A stretch of 64,000 bases of DNA from assembly GCA_002104945.1 (NCBI GenBank), contig MCFH01000024.1, positions 310,001 to 374,000 of the forward strand. Reading direction: 5' to 3'. Positions 11,291-22,879 of this stretch are shown piece after piece; position 1 is the first letter of the stretch; each line of letters starts with the position of its first letter. The notes beneath the pieces are model-generated. The model made no database searches. It was not told the origin of the DNA and worked only from the letters and a program-made list of their open reading frames with translations. Made by a program: the position numbers and the translations under genes. Source of the DNA: Piromyces finnis (Eukaryota > Neocallimastigomycota > Neocallimastigomycetes > Neocallimastigales > Neocallimastigaceae).

Positions 11291-14200
11291 AATTAATAAG
11301 TAATATTATAGGTTAGATTTGTTATTATGTTAATATTTATATATTGATATTAAAAAGTTCCTCAAAAATAATAAACGAAAAATTATGTTCGATGAAGTAT
11401 ATCAACCCAAAAATAAAGTAACCACCGAATAAAATAATATTATAAGTTAAATGGTTGTAAGTTGAGGTGATTTAATTAATAATAAAGGCATTCATAACAT
11501 TTTTTTGAATGTTATAGATTAAAGATATATGATGAAATTTCATTATCATTAATTGTTAATTAATAATGATGTTTTTAAAATATTTCTCTGAATGATAATA
11601 CTATTATTATAATTATTATTATTTATTTATTTACTTATTTCCTTATTTATTTATTACTATTAGTAATAGTATTATAATAAACTATGTAACTATGTATATT
11701 ATTGCTATATAGTACAGAATAGAAAAAAAGCTTTTATAATACTTGATTTATTCATTATCTATTAATCTGTAAATTAATTTTTTGTATATAAAAATTTAAT
11801 TAAAGAAAAAGTAAATTTAAAATTACTTTCAAAACATATATATTATATTATTTTAGATTTTAAATTAAATGATAGAATTTTTGACTTACTATTATGACAT
11901 TTATAATATTAAAATGCTTAAAATGTTTAAAATATTAATACATAATATTATTTCAAATCAAAACCTCAATTTTTTTTTTTTTTCATTTAATCGTTTTGTT
12001 TACTTTGTTATTTTAAATATTATTACATAAATAAAGATAAAATATATATTATATATTATCCATATGTATAATTTAACCTATCAATATTTATCCTTTATTA
12101 TTATTATATAGAAAATATTTCTTCATAAACTGTACTAGATTTTATTGGTAATCAACTATCTTTCTTTATTTCATCATGCTTTTTTAATTGAATAATAAAT
12201 TGATATTAAAACTTTTTTTTTTTTACAATTGCGTTTTCTTTACTAACATAACATTTATCCAATATATATTTTTTTAATTCATTACATTTACATTTAATAT
12301 AACAATATACAAAAATGATATATAAGGATAATATATCAGTTTTTCTGTATTTTCTTATTTTAAATTTATGGGTGTTATTATTTTACCTGATAATTAACCA
12401 GAATCATAAAAAATTTTAACCCTTTTTTTTTTTAAAAAAAAAAAGAATTGCTTAATATTGAATAACTTATTGATAATTATTCTTTAATTGTGTCATCTAT
12501 TAATAAAATTTTAAAAAAGATGTTTTTTTCATGGTGTATTATAATAGTAGTGTAAAATAAGAATTATTTCTTTTTCACAAACTCTTTTTAATTGTCCAAA
12601 TAGTATAAAAAATATGACTATAATTTCTTTATATTTTTTTTACTTATTTTGGAAAATATTTAAAGTTTGTCATTTGATATAAAATTTGACATTTAATCAT
12701 TATATATTACATTAAATTACAATATACTTATTTTAAATTATACCATGGCAACTATAAAATATGTAAATGAATGTTACATTAAAATATATTAAATTTAATT
12801 AAAAAAAAAATAATAAAAAATATCTATAATAGGAAATTATATATTAAAATATTTTTCAGTGAAAAATTCCACCGATTTATTATTATAATATATTGTAATG
12901 TAATGTAATATATATTTTACCAAGATTTAATTCCATGATATTTTTCTTTTTTTTTTAAAAAAAAAGAGAAATATGCATCAAATAGTTTAATTATAGAAAA
13001 AATATTTATTTATAATCCAATATATATTATAACTATTATTAATTTTCTTTTCAAGAACTAACAATACTTTTAATTATATAAAAAATATATTATTGAAGTT
13101 TATTAGTTACGTATAAAAATGGAAATGAATATTGTTTCTAATATGAAATCTTTTTGACCTGCCTGCTTATAATACATTAAAAGATTGGTGTTTTCATTTT
13201 TATAATAGGAAGCCAATTAAAAAAATTTATTTTTTGTTCACTAAAATACCATATTTAATTGGCTAGACTAGAATATCAATTAACAATTAATTTTTTAACC
13301 CTTTTGCTTCTGCAAAAGTTGTAATAATTCATTTTAGTAATATTATAAAGGAAAAAAACTACCTTTTTAATTACTTGATTTATAAAAGAAACATTTATTA
13401 AGGTTATATAAAATTCCATTCTTTGTTAATAACAATTTAAAATGGATATAAAAATATATTTATATAATATTGTATTACAAGAAAACTACTTTTATAATCA
13501 CTATAATTGTAATATAAAATACATAATCTTTAGAATGTTCTTTTACAATGTATGTAGTTTATAAGAAAAAAAAACTACTTTAATTTTGTTATTTGTAATA
13601 TTACATAAAGCTATCCAATTTATAGATTTGTTGAATTCAGCATAAAAAGTAACTTTATTTAAATGTAAATGTTTTATAGATAGATAAATGCACAATAATA
13701 TTCTTATTAAAACAATAATAAACTAATAAAATATACCATTTTTTTGATTGTAAATTATAACGAACGGTCATTAGACTTTAGTTATTCATCAATAGTTCCA
13801 GCCAAACTCTTTGTTTCTGTAAAAATTAGCTTTTTATTAAAATATATTAAAATTTAACCATATATTAGTTTAGAATAGGATATATTATATATTGAATTAA
13901 TAAAAGTAAAATTTATTATTTCATAATAAAATTTTCCATTTTAACATTTTTATATTTATTAAAGTTTATATTCGTTTTATACCATTTAATAAAAAAAAAA
14001 GAAAGTTTCATATGAATTAATTAAACCACCTGAAAAAGATGAATTATTATATTATTTTAAATTATCAAATATAAAATAAATATTATTTAATATATTATTT
14101 TATATATTGTATTAATTTAATAAAGTTAATTTTATATTATTATAGTATTATGCAACTATAATAAAATAATTATTTAATAAAAATCAATATCGTTTTAATT

Positions 14201-15861
14201 TTCATGATAGCACACATTTTAATATAATATATTTTAATATTAAAAACAACCATATTTTAATATACTAGAATATATTGATAATATATTAATATCATATATT
14301 AAAATTTAATTTAAAATTCATTAAATTAAATCTTTTTTTTTGCTTCAAGATCAATAATAAAATATTCCTTTATTTGTCACATTTTTTGTATGATGGTGCT
14401 GAAAGTGTGCCTTTAATTTTATAAAAAAATATTATAAAATATTATTTATTTATGTAAGAGTAGGAAATGAGTTGATGAATTCTTAACTAAACAAACTACT
14501 AATATAAAGTTGACTAGAATAAAATAATTATTATTAATATTCTATTTTTTATATTTTTATTAACTTTATTTTTTGAAAAAAAAGATAGAAAAAAAAGAAA
14601 TATTATTCAATATATTAAATCTTATAATATATTATAATATATTTATTCTATATTAAATTAATATAATAGAATACAATTCACAATAAAAAATGAATAGTTT
14701 TATAATTATATAATTAATATCAATATATTATTAGTATTGTAATGTATATTACAGTATATTACAATATAATAGTTGAAAGAATATTAACTTAATTTATTAT
14801 ATAATAAAATTTATAATTTTAAAATTTTAATATATAAAATTGTTTTTATATTAAATTTGAAATTAAATAAAATGTATATATAAAGTAAAAGAATGGAAAT
14901 TTTATAAAATAAATGAATGATTAATAATTATATAAATAAATTATTAATAATAAAATAGTAAATAAATGAATAATATAATATATATATAAATAATTCTTAC
15001 TAAAAAATAAATAGAAAAAGGAATAAAATTAAATGAATGATTTAATTAATATAATTTTAAAAATATTAATATATTCAAAGATTAAATTCATAAAAGTCGT
15101 TTTAATTTGAATAATTTTTAATTTAAAAATTATGATATATAAAGGCACAAATTTTTTTTTTTTTTATTTTTAAAATTTAGTTTCTTCATTAAAATTAGGA
15201 TGAAATAGTTTTTTTTTTTTTTTTTTATAAAAATAATAGTACTTTAAATACGAAAAAGGAACTTTGAAGAATAATAAAAAATTGAAAAATATAATCATTA
15301 TTTTTCAGAAATATTATATTTTGTTAGTTAATGTAAATATTATTTAAAATACACAAACAATAAAAGTATTATTTCACTGAAAATAAAGTAATTAATTAAA
15401 AAAAAAAAAGTAAATAAGAAAAATAATTTCTTGTCCCATTTTTCGATTGTACTGGTATGTTTCTGAATAATATAATTAATAATAATAAACAAATTATTAA
15501 TAGTAATATCTTTTATATATATTATATATAATAGGAAATTAGTATTAAAAAATAATTTTTTTATAATATTGAAAAATATATAAATTAATTAGTTCAACTA
15601 ATAAAAATAAGTAAATTATACATTTGTAAATAAGCAATAAATATTATTTTTATAAAAAAAAAAAAAGGTGAGAAAAGAATAAATAATAAAAGGATAAAAA
15701 GAAATAATAAGGAATTAAGAAATATTAATATTGATAAAAAAATTTAGAGAAAATTACAAAAGTTTTTTTATAATAATAAAAAAAAAAGTTTGAAAAGATT
15801 TAATATTCTTTGTTATAAACGGTATAAGTTTTTTTAAAATTAAAAGAAAAAGTAAGAAAAA

Positions 15862-16895
15862 ATGTTTAAAAATTCAATTTCCTTATTCCTTGCTATTTCT
15901 TTAATGGCTAGTTCCATAAAAGTATTTGCAAGAAGCATTGATGGTGAAACAGAAACTGCAAATGGTAAATATAAAATAAAACAAATATAAAATTATAAAA
16001 ACATTAATTAAATTGTAAAAGTACCAATAAATTAATAATATATACATTATTATTTATAGAAAATCAATCATTAATTAAACTTCCAGCTATTGTATGTATT
16101 GTTGGAGTTGTTGCTATAGTCGCTACTGGAGGTTTCTGTTTATTTTCATCAAGAAAGAAGCGCAAGACCCCAAGTGAAAAATATTTAAATACTAAAAATT
16201 CAAATACTTCATTATCAAGTTCCCCAAATACAACTAATAGTGAGCTTCTTCAATTAAACAGAGAAACTGAAGAAGTAGATATAACTGTTAAAGTCGAAAG
16301 TATTAATAATAAACCAGAATCTGAAAAGATTGAAGAAGAAGAAGAGAAAGAAAAAGAACCAAAAAGAAGAAGTATTTTTGATTCAATATTAAATAGAAAT
16401 CCAAAGAAAGAGCATCGTAAATCAAATATTCAATTCATGGAGGATCGTAGTTTAAACAGTATCTCTACTAATGAAGATTGGATTAATGAACAAAAATTAC
16501 AAGCTGATTTAAGACAAGAAAATGATGAATTATATGATGATGATAATGCAGATGTCAATTCCAATGATGGATTCTGGAATTCAGATTTACAACCAATTCA
16601 ATCATCATCTGATAATCAACAAAAATCTTATGCTGTACCAAGTTTAGGAAAAAGAAACTCAGTCATTATTAAAGGATCAGAACAAAAAACTAAGCGTCAA
16701 AGTGTTATCATTGTTAATGATAACGAAGAATTAACTGAAACCGTAGATGAATTAGAAAAATCAGAAAAGTCAGTTGAACTTAAACCAAATAGAGTAAAGT
16801 CATGGAAAAATAATGAAGAACTTGACAAAGAACTAAAAGAATTATTAAAAAATATAGAAGATGAAGAAGAAAATATAAAGAAAACAAATAATTAA
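15862..16895 (+). CDS. Small type I single-pass membrane protein with charged cytoplasmic tail
   Basis: Exons 15862-15964 and 16060-16895 (donor GTAAAT, acceptor ATAG) give 312 residues. Residues 1-23 form a clear signal peptide (MFKNSISLFLAISLMASSIKVFA). A very short extracytoplasmic segment (about 24-42) is followed by one transmembrane helix at about 43-64 (LPAIVCIVGVVAIVATGGFC) and a Lys/Arg stop-transfer cluster SRKKRK. The remaining 245 residues are cytoplasmic, rich in Ser, Glu, Asn and Lys, and acidic towards the C-terminus. The layout resembles fungal single-pass surface sensors but lacks their long ectodomain. Family not recognised. It is followed by 950 bp of spacer and then a convergent gene end. 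Confidence 0.82.
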
Positions 16896-17849
16896 ATAAA
16901 AAAAAGTAATTATTGAAAATGTAAATCATAATACAAAAAAAAAAAAAAAAAAAAGAAAAAAAGTAAAATAATTCACAAAACTATTATTATTTACATATAT
17001 ATATTATATAAATATTAAAAAGGAAAAAAAATTATTAAATTTAATGATAATTAAAATTCATTATTTTTTTTATATTTTTGACGATGGATTATACCATTAC
17101 TTAACATAATACTTTTTGGATTATAAATTATATTCATCATAATATTATATTTAAAAAAAAATCATAAAATATATTTATAAATTATAAATTATATTATTAT
17201 CACATAATTCTTTTATTTTTAATTTTCAGTCATATTTTACAGGAATAAAATCATTATATATGTAATAATAAATAATAAAATTTTTAACATCATGCATATT
17301 AATTATATTTTATTATTTATATTCAAGCTGGAAAAAAAAAAAAAAAAGAAAAAAAGAAAAAGAATTTAAAATAATATTATCAATACTATGTAACATATCA
17401 TATATATATATATATATTAGTTTTACTTTTATGAATTATAATAAAAAGAATATTTTATCCTATTTAAAACAATTTTATAATAATTTCTAAAAATATATTA
17501 AATTATTCGTTAAAGCAAATATATTATAAAAATAACAAAAAGAAAGAAAGAAAAGAAAAAAAAGTAATATTTTTTATCTTTCAAAAACCATTTAAATAAA
17601 AAAGAGAGAAAAGATAAATTATTAACAAAAAAAAAAAGAATAATAGTGTTTTAAAAGTAAAAAAAAATTTTATTTTTTAAATTTATATTTATTTTTAAGT
17701 TTATTATATTATGTTAATTGCTTTGTTAATTTTATTTTTGTTTTATGTTTTAAATTCTTAATATTTTGTTTTCTTAAATTTTTTATTATACTCACATAGT
17801 TATTAACTATATATAAATATTTGCTATTTATCTATTTATAATTAAAAAT
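16896..17849. other. Intergenic spacer between converging genes
   Basis: A/T homopolymers only; both flanking genes end here, so it should contain two 3' untranslated regions. Nothing else is seen. Confidence 0.55.
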
Positions 17850-20399
17850 TTAATCCCATTCTTCAGGGCATTCTTTTACCAACTCATCATTGAATGATGT
17901 GTATACATCAATTGCATCTTGAACAATTTTTTGTGTTAAAGGTTCATTTCTTTTATCAGATAAACCAATAGCTAGACGAATAACAGCATTTACAGAACGA
18001 CCACTACCTTTAAACTGTCCAAGTTTTGTTAAATCAAATGTTTTAATAACATGTTCTTCAGCATTCTTTTCTCCTCGTTTTTTATTATTTATTATTTCAT
18101 CGGCAAATACTCTGGTTAAAGCATTCTTCCATACCACTTCTTTTCCTGTCTCTTCTAATGGTTTATATTGAATAGCAAGGGTAACTCTACTAAGAGCGGC
18201 TGGATCAAAAGAAGAAGCACGATTACTAGTGATGAAAAGAGTACCATCAAAACTTTCTAGCAATCTTAAAAGAATTGAAGTCATTGAATTCAACATTAAC
18301 TGACCACTTCTTCTTTTTTCAACTAAAGCATCTCCTTCATCTAATAAAATTAAAGAACCCCAATGCGAGGCAAGGAATAAAACATCAGTAAGACGTTCTT
18401 CTAATTCAGTTACATTAGAACCTAATTCAGCAAATGAAACAGAATATAAAGGTCTTCCAAAAAGTCGAGCAAGACTTTCAACAGTTAAGGTCTTTCCTGT
18501 ACCCGGTGAACCATACAATAAAAAGAGTGAACCAATACCACGTGAACTAATAATATCTCTTGCTTTATATCTTGGAGGTTTAGCTAAAAGTTTCATGGCA
18601 TAAGAAGCATCTTCATCATGTTCTAATTCATCATATTGAATTCCACAATTTATACGATTTTCACCACGTAAAGAAGTTGCAACAGTTGCAAAAAGCATTT
18701 CTTTCGTGGCAGCTGGAAGAACTAATTGATTCCAGGCAATGCTAGAAGGAGTCACCGATTCAAGGCCATTAATAATGGCATATCCCCATATTTTTTGAGT
18801 TAAAGAAAAGGCAACCACTGTTGGCCAAAGAGTTAATTTAAGTTCTTCTGGAAGTTTACGATAGACATGCAGGCCACTATTTTTATAACGTTGAAAACGT
18901 TTTTCTTCAGTGTCTTGTTCATTATTATTTGATTTCTTAAGCCTCATATAATCTCTCATGGTAATAAGAATGGCTTCACTAACATTATCCGCATTGGAAA
19001 TTAAATGGTAATTCATACTCATACCTAATTCTGTATCTACTACTAATAAACCATCTGAAGCTAAACTTTTCATAGAACTGGCTCCACCAATTGCTTTTCT
19101 TTGATGAGGAATAAAAGTATTTGGTTTATATTTTCGATAGGCTGGAAAGTCACCCATAGATTTAAAAATTTCATTATATTGCAAAATACAATTAGGAATT
19201 TGACTTTCATCATCTATCACTTGATATTCCAAAGAATTAATTTCTTTATTATTATTCCACTCAGAAATGTAATTATCAAAGTAAACACAAATGTATTCCT
19301 TTCCTATTTTTACAGTAGTTTCCAATACAAGATGAAAGTTATACTTTTTATCACCAAACATAGAACGTTGTTGTTCATAATACGAATCAATAATACGATA
19401 TATTACTGGAGTACCATTTAATGCACTTACTTTATTAGTAATTACTTTTTTATTAATACGGTATAGTTCCTGAAGACCCATATAATTAATTTGACCTTTT
19501 GATTGATTAGAACAGGCCATACGTGATGATTCTATAATAAACTGATACTCCATTTCAATTTCATGAATTAATTCTATGAGACCTTGAAAAGAAACATTTG
19601 ATTTTTGGTCAGATATAATATTAAATCCCATTCGATTCATCAAATCCGAAAACTTATGAACACGATCAGCAATAAATGGATCCTGTTCTATTTCTTCTTT
19701 ACTTGTTTTGTTAAAATATTCACCCTCTTCAACAAGATTACGAAAACGTTCTAAATAACTAAAAAGACTTCTTAAAGATATTTCATTATCGGAATTACTA
19801 ACACCACAGAAATATCCTGCAATAGAATATACAGGAATACTTTCTGATTTTATTTTTTTATATCCAGATCTTTTTTGAAGAAACGATTTATTAAAAACAA
19901 AAGATTCAACTTTATTAGTTAACGGATTTACTCTTTTAAAAAAATATGGAATATCCCCTTCACATGGAATTAAATATTCATTATCTTTTCCATTATTCGA
20001 AGAAAGTGATTGTGGTGGTGATGAAGAAGGAGTAAAAGAAGATACTGACTTTTTAAGAGACGTTGTAGGAGTATTAGGTTGGAGTTGTTTACCCATCCAC
20101 TTTTTTTGGAAAGCTGGATGTAATAAATATCCGGCTTGAACTTCTCTTATTTCTTTTATATTAATTCCAGTTTCCCTTAAATACTTTAAAGTAAATTGAT
20201 TTTCTTCATTATCAATATCTGGTGCAATATAATTCAATTCATGATACTTTGAAACCTTGATAATATTCTCAACTATATTTTTTTTAAATATGTCTTTTAG
20301 AAATACTTCTGGGGAACTAGTAATAATTATTACAGTATAAGCTTCCTTTGTAAAATTAGATCGGAATGGTTTTAAATCAATAGACTTTAATGGTGTTGA
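17850..20399 (-). CDS. AAA+ ATPase of the fungal DUF7025-associated type
   Basis: This long open frame is bounded upstream by an in-frame TAA at 20402-20400. The first in-frame ATG lies about 100 codons further in, yet the codons before it (20399-20238) look like protein, so this is not a self-contained gene. It is most likely the 3' part of a gene that starts at 21113. The C-terminal half is an AAA+ domain: Walker A GSPGTGKT at about 18513-18490, GRPLYSVSFAELGS, Walker B LILLDEGDALVEKR at about 18354-18313, sensor FITSNRASSFDPA, arginine finger region ALSRVTLAIQY. This matches the family of fungal ATPases with an N-terminal DUF7025, where the motifs read DEADVFLE, TTNR and SRIHLALRY. The N-terminal part has the matching substrate-domain feel (DSYYEQQRSMFGD, LVVDTELGMSM). 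Its cellular role is unknown. Confidence 0.8.
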   Translation of the reverse strand, partial: STPLKSIDLKPFRSNFTKEAYTVIIITSSPEVFLKDIFKKNIVENIIKVSKYHELNYIAPDIDNEENQFTLKYLRETGINIKEIREVQAGYLLHPAFQKKWMGKQLQPNTPTTSLKKSVSSFTPSSSPPQSLSSNNGKDNEYLIPCEGDIPYFFKRVNPLTNKVESFVFNKSFLQKRSGYKKIKSESIPVYSIAGYFCGVSNSDNEISLRSLFSYLERFRNLVEEGEYFNKTSKEEIEQDPFIADRVHKFSDLMNRMGFNIISDQKSNVSFQGLIELIHEIEMEYQFIIESSRMACSNQSKGQINYMGLQELYRINKKVITNKVSALNGTPVIYRIIDSYYEQQRSMFGDKKYNFHLVLETTVKIGKEYICVYFDNYISEWNNNKEINSLEYQVIDDESQIPNCILQYNEIFKSMGDFPAYRKYKPNTFIPHQRKAIGGASSMKSLASDGLLVVDTELGMSMNYHLISNADNVSEAILITMRDYMRLKKSNNNEQDTEEKRFQRYKNSGLHVYRKLPEELKLTLWPTVVAFSLTQKIWGYAIINGLESVTPSSIAWNQLVLPAATKEMLFATVATSLRGENRINCGIQYDELEHDEDASYAMKLLAKPPRYKARDIISSRGIGSLFLLYGSPGTGKTLTVESLARLFGRPLYSVSFAELGSNVTELEERLTDVLFLASHWGSLILLDEGDALVEKRRSGQLMLNSMTSILLRLLESFDGTLFITSNRASSFDPAALSRVTLAIQYKPLEETGKEVVWKNALTRVFADEIINNKKRGEKNAEEHVIKTFDLTKLGQFKGSGRSVNAVIRLAIGLSDKRNEPLTQKIVQDAIDVYTSFNDELVKECPEEWD

Positions 20400-21113
20400 T
20401 TATTTATCAGCATCTTCCTCTTCATTAATCCTATGATGAATATTAATAAAATCATTATGTTTCCAATTTGGAATAATGCATGATACCCATGGTGATAATG
20501 GAATAACCTCTGGAATTAAACTTTTACATGCTTCTAACAACTCTTCACCATTTTTATCTGTATCTAAAGGTTCAACAAATAATTCAATTTCTACAGTTGA
20601 TTTTGAAGGTTTCATTTTATCTCCTAATTTTTGAGTATGCATATTAATGATGGATTCTACATTAAAGACATTACCATACTTTGGAATAACAGTCATTGTT
20701 CTCAAAGAATCAATTAAAGATATTTTAAAAGTTTGAGATGAGATATATGGATTAATAATTATTCCTCTAATGTACTCATTAATATATTTCAAAAACATAT
20801 CACTAATAATAGTAGATTCTTCTTGAGTAAGTTGATTAAGCCATGAATCTAAACCCATGTAACATTCTAAGAAATGAAGAACTCTTGGTTTAGTATAGTT
20901 TATAGCCTCTTCCTCCTCACTTACAAGCTTTTTAGTTTTAACGGTACTAAAACCAAAAATTGGACAGCCTGTTCTTGGATTATCTAGTGAAACCATTTTT
21001 TCAGTAGCAGCCTTTAATGCATTAATTACCACTTTTTCTTCATCATCATTACGGATAATACATTCAAAAATTAAAAGAGTAGGTTTTCTAAATTCTTCAT
21101 CATGATTGTCCAT
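20400..21113 (-). CDS. N-terminal ORF in frame with the AAA ATPase, ends at in-frame TAA
   Basis: The ORF has a good ATG at 21113 and 237 codons, ending in TAA at 20402-20400. The same frame then stays open without an ATG straight into the AAA ATPase, so this ORF and the next are probably one gene of about 1,087 codons interrupted by a single stop. No domain is recognised with confidence; the pattern of a strand, a helix and FLECYMGLDSWLNQ resembles alpha-beta barrel (ABM-like) domains, but weakly. Alternatives: two genes, a sequencing or assembly error, a real nonsense mutation, or an in-phase 102-nt intron (20486-20385, GTATCA to AAAG) that would remove the stop. That candidate intron is about 74% AT, less than the introns elsewhere in the window, which counts against it. 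Confidence 0.65.
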   Translation of the reverse strand: MDNHDEEFRKPTLLIFECIIRNDDEEKVVINALKAATEKMVSLDNPRTGCPIFGFSTVKTKKLVSEEEEAINYTKPRVLHFLECYMGLDSWLNQLTQEESTIISDMFLKYINEYIRGIIINPYISSQTFKISLIDSLRTMTVIPKYGNVFNVESIINMHTQKLGDKMKPSKSTVEIELFVEPLDTDKNGEELLEACKSLIPEVIPLSPWVSCIIPNWKHNDFINIHHRINEEEDADK

Positions 21114-22879
21114 TTTATTATTATTTTTTTTTAATAAAAGAAATTAGAATACTATTGCTTTATATATCCAAGGAATAATAATCAAAATATTTGTTTTATA
21201 TATTAAACTAAGACACAAAATTAAATTTATTTTTAAAGAATTTAAAAATTAATTAAATTCGAAAAAATATAATAAAATTTCCTTTTTTGGAAAAATTTCT
21301 ATATTATTTCAATAAAAGGGAAAATATAACAAATAAAAAAGGTACTTTCATAAAAATAAAATAGTACTAACTCAGACAAAAAATTTATATAAAAGGATTT
21401 AAATCTCATTTTAAATATATAGCTTTAAATTGAATATATAATGTAACTTAAATAGCATTAATTTATTAATTTTAGTTATTATTAATAATTCTTTTTTAAC
21501 AACCTAGACTATTAGAATTATCATTAACTAAATTATTCAAACTAGGATAATTATTCAAATTTAAAGTGTTATAATTATCATCTTCATTAATACTAACATT
21601 TATAACATTCAAACTATTATTGATGCTATTAGCATTAATATCTTTAATATTATTACACATCCATTACTATTGTTTTTGCTATAATTATTATTATTCAATT
21701 AATAGGACTATTTAAATATCTTTTATACTAAGATAATTAAAATTTGGACTAGATAATTATAATGCTTATTATGGATATTACTAAATACGGATCATTCAGA
21801 TGGAATACTTTAAATTACTATTTTTTCAAAATGAGCAAGTCTTTTTTTTTTTTTTTTTTGCAACTTTATCATTCAATTTATACCCACTATTTATTTTTAA
21901 TAGCCAAAAGAAATCATATGAATACTCTGGGTGCTAATAATTTAATGAAATATTTAGTTTTTATAATTCTATTTATCATCACACAATATATAACCATCTT
22001 TTAAATATAATAGGGTTTTTATCTACAGTTTAATTCTTTAGTTTTTAAAATAAAATGTAATTACAATAAATACTTTTCTAGAAATATTTATTACTATAAA
22101 ATATGGAATTAAATTAAACTTAAAAAATATCAATAATGAATTGCCAAATGTTTATTATCAATATAATGCCTTTTTTTCTTAATCTTACAATGTTAATACA
22201 TTAATTATCTTCATTAAATTATAATAAATATATGATAATTAAAAGAAAATACTACTAATGATATAATTAAGATTAAAAATGTTTAAAATTAATGGGTGAG
22301 TTTTCTTTATGTTTTTTTTTTTTTTCAATCTTTTCAATAATACAACATTATTAGTTATTTAAGTTTCAAATTCTTGTTAAACCATCCATCTTAATTTAAT
22401 TATTTAATTATATAAATATTATTTAATTACCCAATTTAATTTTATACAGAAATTGAGAAGTAAAAATATTTTTTCTTTTTATTATATAATAAGATTATCA
22501 TTTTAATATAGCAATTAAAATTAAGCTTTATAATAAAATAAAATCATTTGGCATTATAATATAAATTAAAAGAGAATTGGTAGTAATGCTTGAGAACATT
22601 TAAATATAATAGCTTATATTTTAAAGTTTAGATTATGTATTTCTAATTGTGACAAATTAATCTGTAATACTTAATGAAATGTATCCATTTTTTTTTAAAA
22701 TGTATAAGAAAAAAATCTTTAAAAAAAATTTTTTTTTTTTTTGAATTGTTTTGTATTTTGTTTTTATTAATATTAAATTATTTTTTGTTTTATTTTTGAT
22801 ATAGATTTTTTTACGTAGTAAAATTAAAATTATTATAATAATAAAATAAAAATACTATAAAGAATATATAAATTTAAAA
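21114..22879. other. Intergenic region
   Basis: AT-rich region between divergent genes, with a possible LRR-like remnant near 21496-21660 listed separately. The ORF at 21762-22004 on the plus strand has no coding character. Confidence 0.5.
21496..21760 (-). pseudogene. Possible Asn/Leu-rich repeat remnant
   Basis: On the minus strand an ATG at about 21662 opens a frame of about 55 codons that ends in SLGC and TAA; it reads NNIKDINANSINNSLNVIN and LNLNNYPSLNNLVNDN. The Leu-Asn periodicity recalls the end of a leucine-rich-repeat protein. A second short block upstream (SPNFNYLSIKDI then stop) is similar in feel. There are no splice sites joining them to a longer gene, so if real it is a degraded fragment. 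Composition alone could also produce this. Confidence 0.28.

Larger units (their letters stand above)
9807..15861. other. Six-kilobase gene desert
   Basis: Very AT-rich with many A and T runs and an (AAT)n microsatellite at about 10708-10766. No ORF or splice-consistent exon is convincing. The only slightly GC-richer patch is at about 11100-11290, listed separately. Confidence 0.6.

Noticed and set aside
20385-20486. Annotating a 102-nt in-phase intron to remove the TAA
   Set aside because: Possible by GT-AG and length, but the sequence is coding-like and less AT-rich than the other introns, so it is kept only as an alternative.
21762-22004. 80-codon plus-strand ORF
   Set aside because: Phe/Ile/Tyr-rich with T-run, no relatives expected, no promoter or splice context.
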